DNA of 64,000 nucleotides from CAKMZU01 sp965248335 (GTDB taxonomy: Bacteria > Pseudomonadota > Gammaproteobacteria > Pseudomonadales > DT-91): the NCBI GenBank assembly GCA_965248335.1, contig CBDFIY010000003.1:2232001-2296000 (forward strand), written 5' to 3'. The translations under genes and the position numbers were made by a program. Below the pieces are notes generated by a model that saw only the letters and a program-made list of their open reading frames with translations, did not search any database and had not been told where the DNA came from. Positions within the stretch are counted from its first letter, which is position 1. Each line of letters starts with the position of its first letter. Positions 42,382 to 52,758 of the stretch are shown one piece after another.

Positions 42382-43371
42382 ATGAAAATGACTGATATAC
42401 GATCACATGTCGGTAAAACACCGCTCATCACACTGAATAAATTATTCAAAGAAACGCAGATTGAGGTGTTAGCTAAATTAGAGTTCATGAATCCTGGCGG
42501 CAGCATCAAGGATCGCCCTGCGTACTACATGCTTGAGCAAGGGATAAAAAACGGAACCATAAAATCTAACAGTCATATCATAGAAAGCTCTTCAGGAAAT
42601 TTAGCCATTTCATTAGCCATGTTTTGTAAACTCTACAGCCTAAAATTCACGGCAGTTGTTGACCCAAAAATTTCTCCTACAAACTTGAAGATGATTGAGT
42701 TGTATGGCGCGAGCATTATTCAAGTCTCCGAAAAAGATATCAATGACGGGTATTTATTGACACGTATCGAAAAAGTTAAAAGCCTGCTTGAGACAACAAC
42801 AAATAGTGTATGGGTAAATCAATACGCCAACCCCGACAATTGGAAAAGCCATTATTATGGCGAAGCAGAAGAACTCGCCAACGAACTAAAAAAGCCTGTT
42901 GATTATCTCGTTATCAGTACCAGCACTTCAGGTACATTGATGGGTGTTTCTCGGCGACTAAAAGAAATCTACCCAAAGGTTAAGGTTATTGCTGTTGATC
43001 TCTTTGGATCGGTTTTATTTGGAGGGCCATCTGGCCCAAGGGAAATACCCGGCATTGGTGCCAGCCGCGTACCTGAATTACTATGCCCCGAAGAAGTTAA
43101 CGACGTCATCTATGTCGACGATTATGAATCCGCTATTGGGTGCCATCAGTTAATCGAGAAAGAAAGTATTTTTGCTGGTGGCTCCAGCGGATCAAACATT
43201 GCAGCAATTTTAAAATTGTCGCAGCGCATTCCCAAAGGAAGCCGTGTGCTTACCCTCCTCCCTGATCGAGGCGACCGCTACCTCGATCTTATTTATAACG
43301 ATACATGGGTTGATAAAGTCAAAGCGCGCCATGAAGCACGCTTATCTCGTCAGCATCACCAAACCGCTTAA
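42382..43371 (+). CDS. sbnA: N-(2-amino-2-carboxyethyl)-L-glutamate synthase-type enzyme (SbnA)
   Basis: 329 residues, PLP-dependent cysteine synthase fold: Lys in NPGGSIKDRPAYYM, SSSGNLAISLAMFC, STSTSGTLMGVSRR, GGSSGSN. Within this fold, the context identifies it as SbnA, which joins O-phosphoserine and glutamate to make the precursor of L-2,3-diaminopropionate. First gene of the operon; a cysteine synthase is the alternative but it is directly followed by SbnB. Confidence 0.9.
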   Translation: MKMTDIRSHVGKTPLITLNKLFKETQIEVLAKLEFMNPGGSIKDRPAYYMLEQGIKNGTIKSNSHIIESSSGNLAISLAMFCKLYSLKFTAVVDPKISPTNLKMIELYGASIIQVSEKDINDGYLLTRIEKVKSLLETTTNSVWVNQYANPDNWKSHYYGEAEELANELKKPVDYLVISTSTSGTLMGVSRRLKEIYPKVKVIAVDLFGSVLFGGPSGPREIPGIGASRVPELLCPEEVNDVIYVDDYESAIGCHQLIEKESIFAGGSSGSNIAAILKLSQRIPKGSRVLTLLPDRGDRYLDLIYNDTWVDKVKARHEARLSRQHHQTA

Positions 43372-43392
43372 TTTTTTATTGAAGAGATCGAT

Positions 43393-44406
43393 ATGTCGAG
43401 TCATTGCGCCTTACGCTACCTCAACCAGTCAGACTTAAAAGTGCTTGGCGCTAACCACAGCGATGCATTCTTAGCGGCCATAAGGGAAGGTTTAGAAATT
43501 CATGCCAGTCAAGATTTCGTGCAACCCCTTAAGCCTTATTTGCGCTGGGAAGGCGCGGATCACATTGCTGACCGTATTATTGCTATGCCTTGCTACCTCG
43601 GTGGTGAGAAACCTATAGCAGGTATAAAATGGATAGGCTCAAGGCATCAAAATCCCACTGAACATAACCTACCCAGAGCCAGTGCGGTTATCATTTTGAA
43701 CGACACTAACACCAACTACCCCATTGCCGTCTTAGAAGGAAGCTTAATCAGTGCTATGAGAACAGCCGCGATAACCGGCATTGCGACCCAGTATTTAGCA
43801 AGAGAGGGATTTACCGATGTGACATTACTTGGCTGCGGTTTAATCGCTCAACATCAGGGACAAACACTGCTTGAGCAATATACCAGTATCAAAAATATCC
43901 ACCTCTATGATATCAATACGAAGGCTGCAAAAAACCTTGCTGAAAAACTACAAAAAAACCACGAAAAAATTAATTTTATTTTTCATAAAAAACCAGAATA
44001 TGCCGTCAGGCAAGCAGATATTCTTGTCACATGTACCATTTCAGATAAGCCTTACATCCCTTTTTCATGGATAAAAAAAGGCTGCTTTATTTCTAACATT
44101 TCCATTATGGATATACAAGAAGATGTATTTCTTCGTGCAGATAAAGTTCTTGTTGATGACTGGGATCAATCAAACCGAGAGAAAAAAGTTATCAATCAGC
44201 TCGTAGAGAGTGGCCAATTCAGCAAGGAAAAACTTTATGCCGAGCTGGGTGAGGTTGTTACTGGAAAAAAACCAGGGCGAACATCAGAAGATGAAATCAT
44301 TCTTCTAAACCCCATGGGAATGGCTATCGATGATATTGTTTGCGCGCGGTGGTTTTATCATCTCGCAGAAAAAGAAAATGTCGGCCAAACACTCTCGTTA
44401 TTTTAG
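43393..44406 (+). CDS. sbnB: Diaminopropionate-forming dehydrogenase (SbnB)
   Basis: 337 residues of the ornithine cyclodeaminase/mu-crystallin family: GIKWIGSRHQNP, VLEGSLISAMRTAAITGIA, dinucleotide fold VTLLGCGLIAQHQGQ and DDWDQSN. SbnB oxidatively splits the SbnA product to L-2,3-diaminopropionate and 2-oxoglutarate, both building blocks of staphyloferrin B. The 21-base gap after sbnA and eight bases to the next gene indicate one transcript. Confidence 0.9.
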   Translation: MSSHCALRYLNQSDLKVLGANHSDAFLAAIREGLEIHASQDFVQPLKPYLRWEGADHIADRIIAMPCYLGGEKPIAGIKWIGSRHQNPTEHNLPRASAVIILNDTNTNYPIAVLEGSLISAMRTAAITGIATQYLAREGFTDVTLLGCGLIAQHQGQTLLEQYTSIKNIHLYDINTKAAKNLAEKLQKNHEKINFIFHKKPEYAVRQADILVTCTISDKPYIPFSWIKKGCFISNISIMDIQEDVFLRADKVLVDDWDQSNREKKVINQLVESGQFSKEKLYAELGEVVTGKKPGRTSEDEIILLNPMGMAIDDIVCARWFYHLAEKENVGQTLSLF

Positions 44407-44414
44407 GTCAAACG

Positions 44415-46088
44415 ATGAAAAAAGTACTGCAAATTGCCCAATTACAAAAACTGGTTGATGCATTATATATGGAGAATATTTTTTCTTTCAGAGATCATAC
44501 CCACTATACCCGTGGAGAGCTGCACATTAGGCTGTCGAAAGATACCTACCTTAGCCTCCCTAGCTTAAAAAAACTGAGCCTTACACCGTATAAAATTACT
44601 GGAAAAAAAATAACTTTATACGAAGAAAATGCTAAACAATCCAAAATCAGCATAAAAAATGTGCTTCCACTCATTGCCGGTGCACCTTGGTTTAACACAA
44701 ATAAAACAGACCATTTAAATCGCTTATGGCGCGAGAGCTTTGATTTTATCGAAAAACTATCCGACTCAACGTATTTCGTTAACAACAAGCGTGACGAAAG
44801 GAAAGACGTAAGCTACAAAAATAGCGAATGGCTTTCCCTTCTCGCTGACCGACCATTCCACCCTTTCGCACATGCAAAAGGAACATTACAATCTCTGATT
44901 AAGAAAGATAACAAAGCAGTGACCCTTCATTTTTGGGCATTCCCTGAAAACAATACACTTGCATCATCAATAAACGAACCGAGTCAATATATACTTCCTA
45001 TGCATCAGCACAGAAAGTTGATGAACAAGCTCTCTGCCTTGCCCATTACCAGTGTTGCCATACCTCTACTTCCAGATCAGCATGCAATATTATCTAAAGA
45101 AAAGGCCACTTTTCATGCAACAGATTTGGAAGAATCCTATGACTACGGGTATCCAACAGCCTCTTTGCGCACACTTTTAAATAAAGATGACGCAATGACG
45201 CACCTAAAACTTCCCACAAATTCGACAACACTGAGCGCCATTCGAACAATGCCGCCTCGTTACCTTAAAAACAGCGATCAAGCACAAGCTTTTTTAGACC
45301 GGCTCTTTCAGCTTGATCATTCCTTAAGTCAAGCGATTCGAATTTGCGATGAATCCTTATGGTGGGTCGTAAAAGATAATGAAAATTTTCTAGAAAACAC
45401 AGGTAAATTTGGATGCCAGCTGCGTTTTTTTCCAAAAGGCTGCATGAATGAAGGTGGCAAAATAATGCCTATGAGCGCATTAAATACACCGATAAACAAC
45501 CCTATATCCGATTTAGCACCTGATAGCTGGGAATTTTTAAAACAATTGAGCCTTGACTTTATTACCGTATTTCTTCGCTTCTGGCACTTTGGTGTTATGC
45601 CTGAATGCCATGGACAAAATATACTGCTTCATTTTGAAGACGGTGACTTCAACGGATTTATCTTACGCGATCATGACTCGCTCAGAATTTGCCCTGATCA
45701 AATTTCTGCCTGCGGGCTGATGCCACCCAATTATCAGGTCAACAACAATACGCCCAATACATTAATCCTCGATGATCAAACGGCATTGCTTAATTATTTT
45801 ATTACCTTGGGGTTACAAGTAACGCTTTATCCCATTGCATTAAATTGCATAAAATCTGAGGGAAAAGAAGAAGCCGATTTTTGGCAATGGATATCCGTTT
45901 GCATAAAATCTGCCATTATCGATGAGCCTGATGTCCACCTTAAAGAATTACTCGAAAAACAGCTTTTAAACGCTAAAAATTGGCCATTTAAAGCCGTTCT
46001 TGGGCCTCTATTGACTCAGAGTCAGCCTACAACCGGTATGCCCAGTCATTTCACCGCAATAGAAAATCCTTTGGTGCATTCTATCTAA
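44415..46088 (+). CDS. sbnC: NIS siderophore synthetase (SbnC position)
   Basis: 557 residues from ATG 44415 (MKKVLQIAQLQKL); upstream codons would overlap sbnB. IucA/IucC family by its order of motifs, including HLHFWAFPENN-like region, a LPITSVAIPLLPDQHAI core, the C-terminal FhuF-like/catalytic half with FWHFGVMPECHGQNILLHF and RDHDSLR. By position it corresponds to SbnC, which adds 2-oxoglutarate as the last step. The N-terminal half is more divergent than in the fused gene downstream. Confidence 0.85.
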   Translation: MKKVLQIAQLQKLVDALYMENIFSFRDHTHYTRGELHIRLSKDTYLSLPSLKKLSLTPYKITGKKITLYEENAKQSKISIKNVLPLIAGAPWFNTNKTDHLNRLWRESFDFIEKLSDSTYFVNNKRDERKDVSYKNSEWLSLLADRPFHPFAHAKGTLQSLIKKDNKAVTLHFWAFPENNTLASSINEPSQYILPMHQHRKLMNKLSALPITSVAIPLLPDQHAILSKEKATFHATDLEESYDYGYPTASLRTLLNKDDAMTHLKLPTNSTTLSAIRTMPPRYLKNSDQAQAFLDRLFQLDHSLSQAIRICDESLWWVVKDNENFLENTGKFGCQLRFFPKGCMNEGGKIMPMSALNTPINNPISDLAPDSWEFLKQLSLDFITVFLRFWHFGVMPECHGQNILLHFEDGDFNGFILRDHDSLRICPDQISACGLMPPNYQVNNNTPNTLILDDQTALLNYFITLGLQVTLYPIALNCIKSEGKEEADFWQWISVCIKSAIIDEPDVHLKELLEKQLLNAKNWPFKAVLGPLLTQSQPTTGMPSHFTAIENPLVHSI

Positions 46089-46094
46089 GCATTT

Positions 46095-47333
46095 ATGGTT
46101 ATTATTAGCCCATTCTACCTATTGCTATTTTGTCAATTTATAGCCACGTTTAGCATGATGGTTTTAGTACCTGTCATGCCTCTATATATTGATGATTTAC
46201 AAGGTTTTTCTCATACCACCACGTCGGTCTCGGCAATCAGCGCTATTGCACTTGCAACCCCTGCCGTAGGTACTTTATTAACGGCATCACTCTGGGGGAA
46301 ATATGCCGATTGCGTCTGTGCCAAGCGTTTGTTATTAATCTCGATCGGCTTACTGACGATATCATTGTTCATTTTAGCGATAACGAATAACTTTATTCTT
46401 TTTATTTTTGCACGATTATTACTGGGTATATCAGGTGTTAGCATCACACTGACATCCTTTGCTCAATTGTTAACCCATCGAGAGAGAAAAGGCACTGGCC
46501 TCGGACAATTACAAAGTGCCATCGCTGCCGCATGCCTTTTAGGGCCAACCTTGGGTGGATTTTTTTTTAATGCCTACGGATTACAGAGTTTACTGCTGGC
46601 TCAGGCGCTGACTTGCATTTTTACGCTCTTAATAGCCGCACTCACATTACCTTCCATCAATCGCTCAACATCCAAACAACATAACTACGTTAAGTTAACA
46701 TGGCGATTTTTTTCGCAACCAACGACCTTTTTTTGGCTCGTTGCGGGTGGTTGCGTTCAAGCTGCTGCCTTTTCTCTCATCGCTTTTTTTGTGATTTATT
46801 TATCTGAAGTACCAACAACGCCATTATCAACAGGTTCAGCAACAGGTTTACTGCACTCCGCATCGTGGGGCGCTGCCTTTTTATCGGTAAGGTTTTTCGG
46901 CCGATTAAACGACAAAGGGTTGAACTATCACCAATTTATTCTTTCTTCAGTTGCTAGTGGCATCTGTATTTTTTTACTGACAAACGCTGACAACCTGGTT
47001 TTTATCGCGGTATTACGCATCATTCAAGGGTTCTTTTTCGGTGCATTGATTCAAACCGTGATTTTTTCAATTTCTCAAAGTGTCAGCGAACAACATGAGG
47101 GGCAAGCTATCGGGGTGACACAAACAGTATTGGTTTTAGGGCAACTTATTGGGCCTGCAATCTACCCCTTCTCATTATATTTCGATGCTTTCAAAACACG
47201 TCTTCATCCAGATACACACTTCGCACTTTTATTAACCAGTCTTTTATTTTTTTGTGCGGCGTTATTCTGCTTTCTTTCACACTTAACAAAAACGCCACGA
47301 AAGGTTTTAGATCATGCAAAAACCATCGCCTGA
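46095..47333 (+). CDS. sbnD: MFS siderophore exporter (SbnD)
   Basis: 412 residues with twelve predicted membrane helices. MFS motif A-like GKYADCVCAKRLLLISIGLL follows helix 2 and GRLNDKG the matching loop in the second half. By position it equals SbnD, the export pump for staphyloferrin B. It overlaps the following gene by 20 bases. Confidence 0.88.
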   Translation: MVIISPFYLLLFCQFIATFSMMVLVPVMPLYIDDLQGFSHTTTSVSAISAIALATPAVGTLLTASLWGKYADCVCAKRLLLISIGLLTISLFILAITNNFILFIFARLLLGISGVSITLTSFAQLLTHRERKGTGLGQLQSAIAAACLLGPTLGGFFFNAYGLQSLLLAQALTCIFTLLIAALTLPSINRSTSKQHNYVKLTWRFFSQPTTFFWLVAGGCVQAAAFSLIAFFVIYLSEVPTTPLSTGSATGLLHSASWGAAFLSVRFFGRLNDKGLNYHQFILSSVASGICIFLLTNADNLVFIAVLRIIQGFFFGALIQTVIFSISQSVSEQHEGQAIGVTQTVLVLGQLIGPAIYPFSLYFDAFKTRLHPDTHFALLLTSLLFFCAALFCFLSHLTKTPRKVLDHAKTIA

Positions 47334-50300
47334 TATCATGTTGCATCACATTCTTGAGCAGTATCTCAATGTATTTTTTCGAGAGATGTCTGTCGACTTA
47401 AAAACACATGCTATCCCTATTGATCAACACCCAGAACCTTTCGTTCAAAAACCATCACTTACTATTGGTTATAAATTCCCAGCCTGTAACACACAGCTGT
47501 TTGCCAATATCACACACTTTTCATCCATCGGTTACCATCAATACAATGATCTTTGGCTGCAATCTGATAACGCTCAACAAGCCACTGAAATTAAAGACGA
47601 GAATTCATTAATTAAGGTTATTTGCCATCACCTCGCGCATTTACAAGATGATATTAATGAAGGCCTAGAAGCTTCACAAAAAATGTTTTCTCTTATACAA
47701 AATAGCATCAGCAATATGCGTTTTTTCCAAGAAAAAAAGAGTAAAAATATCAATAATAATATAACTTGCCCTTTCATTGAGAGCGAACAAGGCATGTTGC
47801 TAGGGCACCCTTTTCATGCTACATCAAAAGCTTGTATAGAATTCACTGATCAAGATAAGGCCGCCTATAGCCCTGAGATGAAAGCTTCGTTTAAACTTCA
47901 TTATTTTGTTGCTACCCCCGAGTTAATGAAATCTTCAAACGAAGTACCAATATACGATGATTTGGCGTACACACAAGCAAGAAAACGCTTGCCTGAAAAT
48001 TTTCAAGGCTTACCTTTACTTCCATGCCACCCATGGCAAGCAGACATGTTACTTAATCTGCCTATAGTTCGTGAATTAATTAACGATAAAAAATTATTTT
48101 CGCTTGGACAAATAGGTGAAACGGTATGGCCCACATCCTCTGTCAGAACCGTTTGGCTACCACAATCAAAGTTCTTTATTAAACTGTCGCTTAATGTTCG
48201 CATTACTAATTTCATTCGTAACAACACACCGGAACAACTACAAAGAGCCATTGATGCAAGCCAATTGATTGAAACATTGGGTATCGATGACTGCCCAGAA
48301 AAACTGATTTTTATGTTAGAAAAAAAATCACAAACACTAAGAATAAAAGAACTTGAAAGTGAATTCTCAATACTCTATCGACAGGGACCCAATGATTGCA
48401 ACATGAAAGATTGCTTTGTTATCAGCACACTCGTGGAGCCTTGTGCGAAAACAAGACTTCCTCCTGTAAAAAAAATAATCGAAGCTGCAGCTGCCATCCA
48501 GCATATGAATTTTGATAAGGGTTTTATAGGGGATTGGTGGGCAAACTATACACAAACCGTCCTTATCTCAGCACTAACGCTCTATGCAAACACAGGTATC
48601 AGCCTAGAGGCACACTTACAAAATAGCCTACTACAAATAAAAGAAGGCATGCCTTATAAGTTGATTGTTAGAGATATGGAGGGAGCGAGCATTCACCATA
48701 ACTCACCACTCAAGAAAAAGATCACAGGATTTGAGCAAAGTGCTGTCTGGTATGACGAAAATACAACCTGGCACCGTTTTAATTATTATGTTGTCGTCAA
48801 TCATTTTGCTCACGTTCTTGCATCAATTGCTCGTTCATGCCCTGTTACAGAAGATTTTTTATGGCAAATAACACGCAATGAATTAATGAATACGCGAACA
48901 AACCTACCTACTCAAACATGCATTGAAAAACTTTTTTTAACGCCAACATTACCCGCGAAGGCGAATCTCTTAAGCACGTTTGATCAGTGTGGCGAAACGC
49001 CACATTGGGTGGATATTCCGAACCCATTATATTTTCAACAACTAGAGAAGTCGCACCTGCGTGTTATTAATCAACTTATTGAAGCCTTAAGTTACGAAAA
49101 GGCGCTTAGTTATTCGCTTGATAAAAATATAGCGCGATGGCCTATCAATAAAGATGTGTATTATCAAGGCACAGCCACCCTCTCCATGTCATTTGAAAGG
49201 CTTCGCGTCTCATCAGAAACGCTTTCACGAGTGTGTGAAAATAAAACAACGCCCGCCACACTTAGCCAGTTTTTGTCAGATATCCAGCCTCTGATAAATA
49301 CACCTCACGAACAATGGATATGTTTCTCTCACGAATTAAAAAACACTTGGATTAAGAATGCGCAAAGCCTGACAAAAGCGGACATAAAGCCCTTAATATC
49401 AGACGAATACCTATGGCAAGAAGCACGTATCACGAATGGACACTTGTACCACCCTACGTTTAAATCGCGTATCGGTTTCAGTCTTGACGATAATCAAAAT
49501 TACGGCCCTGAACTCGCCGCCCCCTTTCAGCTGGTATGGGTTGCGGTTGCACAAAGCTTAATCATAGAATCAATAAGCCCACAGACCGATAAAACAATGC
49601 TTTATCCAAAAAGCCTTGTACGTTCGAACAACCTCAGCAATGAATTTACTGTTATCCCTGTTCATCCTTGGCAGTGGAAAAATCACATTCAACCCGCGTT
49701 CAAGAAACATATTGATAGCGGCAATATAATGAAGTTATCCGCTCAACCAGATTTATACCTTCCTCAGCAGTCAATACGTACACTTTCCCATTTTTCATCG
49801 CCTCAACAATATAATGTAAAACTGTCGATGAACTTTACAAACACATCTACACAAAGAACGTTAGCCGATCATACCGTTCGTAATACGCCAATTATCAGTG
49901 ACTGGGTACAGCAAATTGTTGATGATGGCACCTATACAAAACGCAATCCAAAACCGATCATATTAAAAGAAGTTGCCGGGTTCAGTGTCATTACACCAGA
50001 AAATAATACGGAACAAGCAGGCTCTCTAGCCTGTATTTTTAGAGAAAGCATCGATGCCTTTTTATCTATCGAGCAGCAAGCAACACCGATTACTGCGCTT
50101 ACGCAGCTAGACAGCGACCATAAGCCAATCATTGCGCCTTGGATAAAAAAGCAAGGCACAGAAGTGTTTTTAAAAGCGCTTATACAATCTGCCTATATTC
50201 CTGTTTTACATCTTCTCTGGGCGGGCGGTATTGCCCATGAATCACACGCACAAAATATGGTCTTAATTCATGAAAGTGGTGTACCCGTGCGCGTGGCTCT

Positions 50301-50727
50301 TAAAGATTTTCATGACGGCATAAGATTCATGCCGGGGTATATTCATCATCACACGGCAATACCTCAACTCCATGAAACACCTGCAACACATGCATCTACC
50401 AACCCTAATTCATACCTTAATGCTAGAAATAAGGATGATTTGAGAGATTTTGTTCTAGATGCACTGCTATTCGTAAATCTCGCTGAACTTGCTTGGTTTC
50501 TTCACGCGCATTTTGATTACAAAGAAACGCAATTTTGGCAGCTATGCCATTCGGAAATACGGGCGTACCAGCGTAACCACCCTGAGCTTGACGAAAATTT
50601 CAAACATGTAGATATTTTTGTGCCGACATTAAATATTGAGCAATTAGCCAGTCGACGTTTTTTAAAAGATACAAAGGTCAGGATGCAACCCGTGAGAAAC
50701 CCTTTATTTCACGCGGCAACACTATAG
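47314..50727 (+). CDS. Fused NIS siderophore synthetases (SbnE-SbnF)
   Basis: 1137 residues with two complete IucA/IucC units in one frame. Unit 1 (about 1-570): LLGHPFHATSKACIEF near 162, LPLLPCHPWQADML, PTSSVRTVWL, KLSLNVRITNFIRN, IVRDMEGASIHH. Unit 2 (about 575-1137): NGHLYHPTFKSRIGF near 708, VIPVHPWQWKNHI, QQSIRTLSH, KLSMNFTNTSTQRTL, LLWAGGIAHESHAQNMVL, LKDFHDGIRF. Both carry the HPxHP-type and ESHAQN-type ATP/citrate-binding motifs, though unit 1 has HAT in place of HPT. S. aureus has separate SbnE (578) and SbnF (592). SbnE joins citrate to diaminopropionate and SbnF adds the second one after decarboxylation by SbnH. Confidence 0.9.
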   Translation: MQKPSPDIMLHHILEQYLNVFFREMSVDLKTHAIPIDQHPEPFVQKPSLTIGYKFPACNTQLFANITHFSSIGYHQYNDLWLQSDNAQQATEIKDENSLIKVICHHLAHLQDDINEGLEASQKMFSLIQNSISNMRFFQEKKSKNINNNITCPFIESEQGMLLGHPFHATSKACIEFTDQDKAAYSPEMKASFKLHYFVATPELMKSSNEVPIYDDLAYTQARKRLPENFQGLPLLPCHPWQADMLLNLPIVRELINDKKLFSLGQIGETVWPTSSVRTVWLPQSKFFIKLSLNVRITNFIRNNTPEQLQRAIDASQLIETLGIDDCPEKLIFMLEKKSQTLRIKELESEFSILYRQGPNDCNMKDCFVISTLVEPCAKTRLPPVKKIIEAAAAIQHMNFDKGFIGDWWANYTQTVLISALTLYANTGISLEAHLQNSLLQIKEGMPYKLIVRDMEGASIHHNSPLKKKITGFEQSAVWYDENTTWHRFNYYVVVNHFAHVLASIARSCPVTEDFLWQITRNELMNTRTNLPTQTCIEKLFLTPTLPAKANLLSTFDQCGETPHWVDIPNPLYFQQLEKSHLRVINQLIEALSYEKALSYSLDKNIARWPINKDVYYQGTATLSMSFERLRVSSETLSRVCENKTTPATLSQFLSDIQPLINTPHEQWICFSHELKNTWIKNAQSLTKADIKPLISDEYLWQEARITNGHLYHPTFKSRIGFSLDDNQNYGPELAAPFQLVWVAVAQSLIIESISPQTDKTMLYPKSLVRSNNLSNEFTVIPVHPWQWKNHIQPAFKKHIDSGNIMKLSAQPDLYLPQQSIRTLSHFSSPQQYNVKLSMNFTNTSTQRTLADHTVRNTPIISDWVQQIVDDGTYTKRNPKPIILKEVAGFSVITPENNTEQAGSLACIFRESIDAFLSIEQQATPITALTQLDSDHKPIIAPWIKKQGTEVFLKALIQSAYIPVLHLLWAGGIAHESHAQNMVLIHESGVPVRVALKDFHDGIRFMPGYIHHHTAIPQLHETPATHASTNPNSYLNARNKDDLRDFVLDALLFVNLAELAWFLHAHFDYKETQFWQLCHSEIRAYQRNHPELDENFKHVDIFVPTLNIEQLASRRFLKDTKVRMQPVRNPLFHAATL

Positions 50728-50761
50728 CACTATGCAAAAACAGAGTAACGAGAGCACACAA

Positions 50762-51520
50762 ATGAAAACGCTCAAACAACAGTTTCAGTCGAGAGAAGAA
50801 TGTTTTGGTCTATTTTGCTCAATCCCCTCAGCAGTGGCGCTTGAGCAGATTGCCATCGCTGGCTACAACTTTGTCATTATCGACACCGAGCATACACTTA
50901 TTGATGGACAACAATTAGAGTTGCTGATTCTAACCGCAAAATCTTACCAGCTTCATGTATTGGTGCGTGTGAGCACCGTAGATTCGCCGCGCCTATTTCC
51001 TCTTTTGGATGCAGGCGTATCAGGGATTGTTTTTGCGCGAATAGAAACGAAACAGCAGGCAGAAAAGGCAGTCTCACATTGCCACTATGCACCGCTTGGC
51101 ATACGCGGCTTAAATACAACACGTGATAGCCATTACGGTGAAACGTCACTCCTCGAATCTATTGAACAGGCAAAACAAAATACGCTTGTCATTATCATGA
51201 TAGAAACGCTGCAAGGCTTGCATGCCCTGCCTCAAATTGTTGAAGTCAATGGTATCGATATGATTTTAGAAGGCGCTGCTGACTTATCCCAATCCATGGG
51301 ATTGAGCTGGCAAACATCGCATAAAAAAGTGAAATCTGCAATCGACACCATGCAAACGATTACTCAGGACGCCCATGTGGGGTTTTGCGCATTGCCTCGC
51401 ACAGCTGATGACATGGATCATTGGCGAAAGCGAAATGTTAACGCCTTTGTTATCGGCGACGATCGCAGCATCATCCGCCGCGCACATCAGAGAAACATCC
51501 AATTATTTAAAGGCCAATAA
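50762..51520 (+). CDS. sbnG: Siderophore citrate synthase (SbnG)
   Basis: 252 residues from ATG 50762 with GAGAG upstream; an ATG at 50732 lacks a ribosome site. HpcH/HpaI aldolase TIM barrel: FVIIDTEHTLIDG, VRVSTVDSPRLFPLLDAGVSGIVFARIE, NTLVIIMIETLQGL (metal-binding Glu) and LEGAADLSQSMG. SbnG makes citrate from oxaloacetate and acetyl-CoA independently of the TCA cycle. Confidence 0.9.
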   Translation: MKTLKQQFQSREECFGLFCSIPSAVALEQIAIAGYNFVIIDTEHTLIDGQQLELLILTAKSYQLHVLVRVSTVDSPRLFPLLDAGVSGIVFARIETKQQAEKAVSHCHYAPLGIRGLNTTRDSHYGETSLLESIEQAKQNTLVIIMIETLQGLHALPQIVEVNGIDMILEGAADLSQSMGLSWQTSHKKVKSAIDTMQTITQDAHVGFCALPRTADDMDHWRKRNVNAFVIGDDRSIIRRAHQRNIQLFKGQ

Positions 51521-52758
51521 TGTCAAACATGCATATCAATCACGTCATTGACAAGAGCGACGCCCCTGTTTGTGCTTACCTCTACGACCTTGATCATCTA
51601 CAAGCGCGTATCCAATGGATTCGGCAGTGCCTACCCCAGGGCATACAATTTCTTTATGCCATCAAAGCCAACTCTGATCGGCCTATTTTACAAACATTAT
51701 CCCCTTTTATTGATGGTTATGAAGTTGCCTCACTGGGTGAAATAAAAAAAGCACGTAAAGCCTGCGCTCAATTGCCTGTTGCTTTTGGCGGGCCGGGAAA
51801 GTCCACCATTGAATTAGAAGGTGCGCTGGAAAACAACGTCAACCTCTACCATGTAGAAAGTAAAAACCAGTTACAGCGATTAAATGCGCTGGCTATTAAA
51901 AAAAATAAACGGGCAAACGTATTATTACGTGTCAACCCTCATCTAACACTGCCTAATTCCACATTAAAAATGGCAGGCACAAGCACTCAATTTGGCATTG
52001 ATCAATCTCAAATTGATGAAATACTCAAAGACATTGCCAGCTATAAAGCAATTCGGCTTCAAGGGTTTCATTTCCATGCGATATCAAACAACCTGAGTGC
52101 TGACAACCATATCAATCTTATAGCACAGTATATAAACCTTACAAAACACTGGCAGAAACAGTATCGATTAAGGCTACAAACACTCAACATAGGCGGTGGC
52201 ATCGGGATCAACTATCAACCAAACGAGGTGGCATTTGATTGGGTACATTACTGCCAACAACTGGATAAGTTGGTAAAAGAATCAATGATTAGTTTTAACT
52301 TGGCAATGGAGTGTGGCCGTTTTGTTACAGCAAGTTGCGGCAAGTATCTCACTGAAGTCACGGATATTAAAAAAAATAATGGCGAGTATTTTGCGATTCT
52401 ACGTGGAGGTACACATCATTTCCGATTACCGGCTTCGTGGCAACACAACCACCCTTTTGATGTCATCCCAGTCCCTCATTGGGCGTGGGATTTTGATCGA
52501 CCAACGATCAACAACACCTGCGTGACGCTTTGCGGCGAACTCTGCACACCGAAAGATGTTCTCGCTCGCTCAGCAAATATTAAACAACTTCGTGTAGGCG
52601 ATGTGATTCAATTTAATCTTGCTGGTGCGTATGGGTGGCATATCTCACACCATGATTTTTTAAGCCACCCTCACCCTGAAAAACATTTCAAAAAACAAGA
52701 AAAGGTTTTACAAAAGCAACAGGCAATTTTATACCCATCGGAATTGGAGATGCAATAA
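51520..52758 (+). CDS. sbnH: Citryl-diaminopropionate decarboxylase (SbnH)
   Basis: 412 residues, fold-type III PLP decarboxylase of the LysA group: Lys in FLYAIKANSDRPIL, VASLGEIKKA, FHFHAIS, LNIGGGIG, ECGRFVTASCG, LCGELCTPKDVLA. Supplies the diaminoethane moiety of staphyloferrin B. TAATG overlap with sbnG. The last residues LYPSELEMQ and the stop codon are encoded by the inserted repeat at 52730, so the native C-terminus has been replaced. Confidence 0.9.
   Translation: MSNMHINHVIDKSDAPVCAYLYDLDHLQARIQWIRQCLPQGIQFLYAIKANSDRPILQTLSPFIDGYEVASLGEIKKARKACAQLPVAFGGPGKSTIELEGALENNVNLYHVESKNQLQRLNALAIKKNKRANVLLRVNPHLTLPNSTLKMAGTSTQFGIDQSQIDEILKDIASYKAIRLQGFHFHAISNNLSADNHINLIAQYINLTKHWQKQYRLRLQTLNIGGGIGINYQPNEVAFDWVHYCQQLDKLVKESMISFNLAMECGRFVTASCGKYLTEVTDIKKNNGEYFAILRGGTHHFRLPASWQHNHPFDVIPVPHWAWDFDRPTINNTCVTLCGELCTPKDVLARSANIKQLRVGDVIQFNLAGAYGWHISHHDFLSHPHPEKHFKKQEKVLQKQQAILYPSELEMQ

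Noticed and set aside
42382..43371. Housekeeping cysteine synthase
   Set aside because: The fold fits, but the next gene is SbnB-like and the whole run matches the staphyloferrin B operon.
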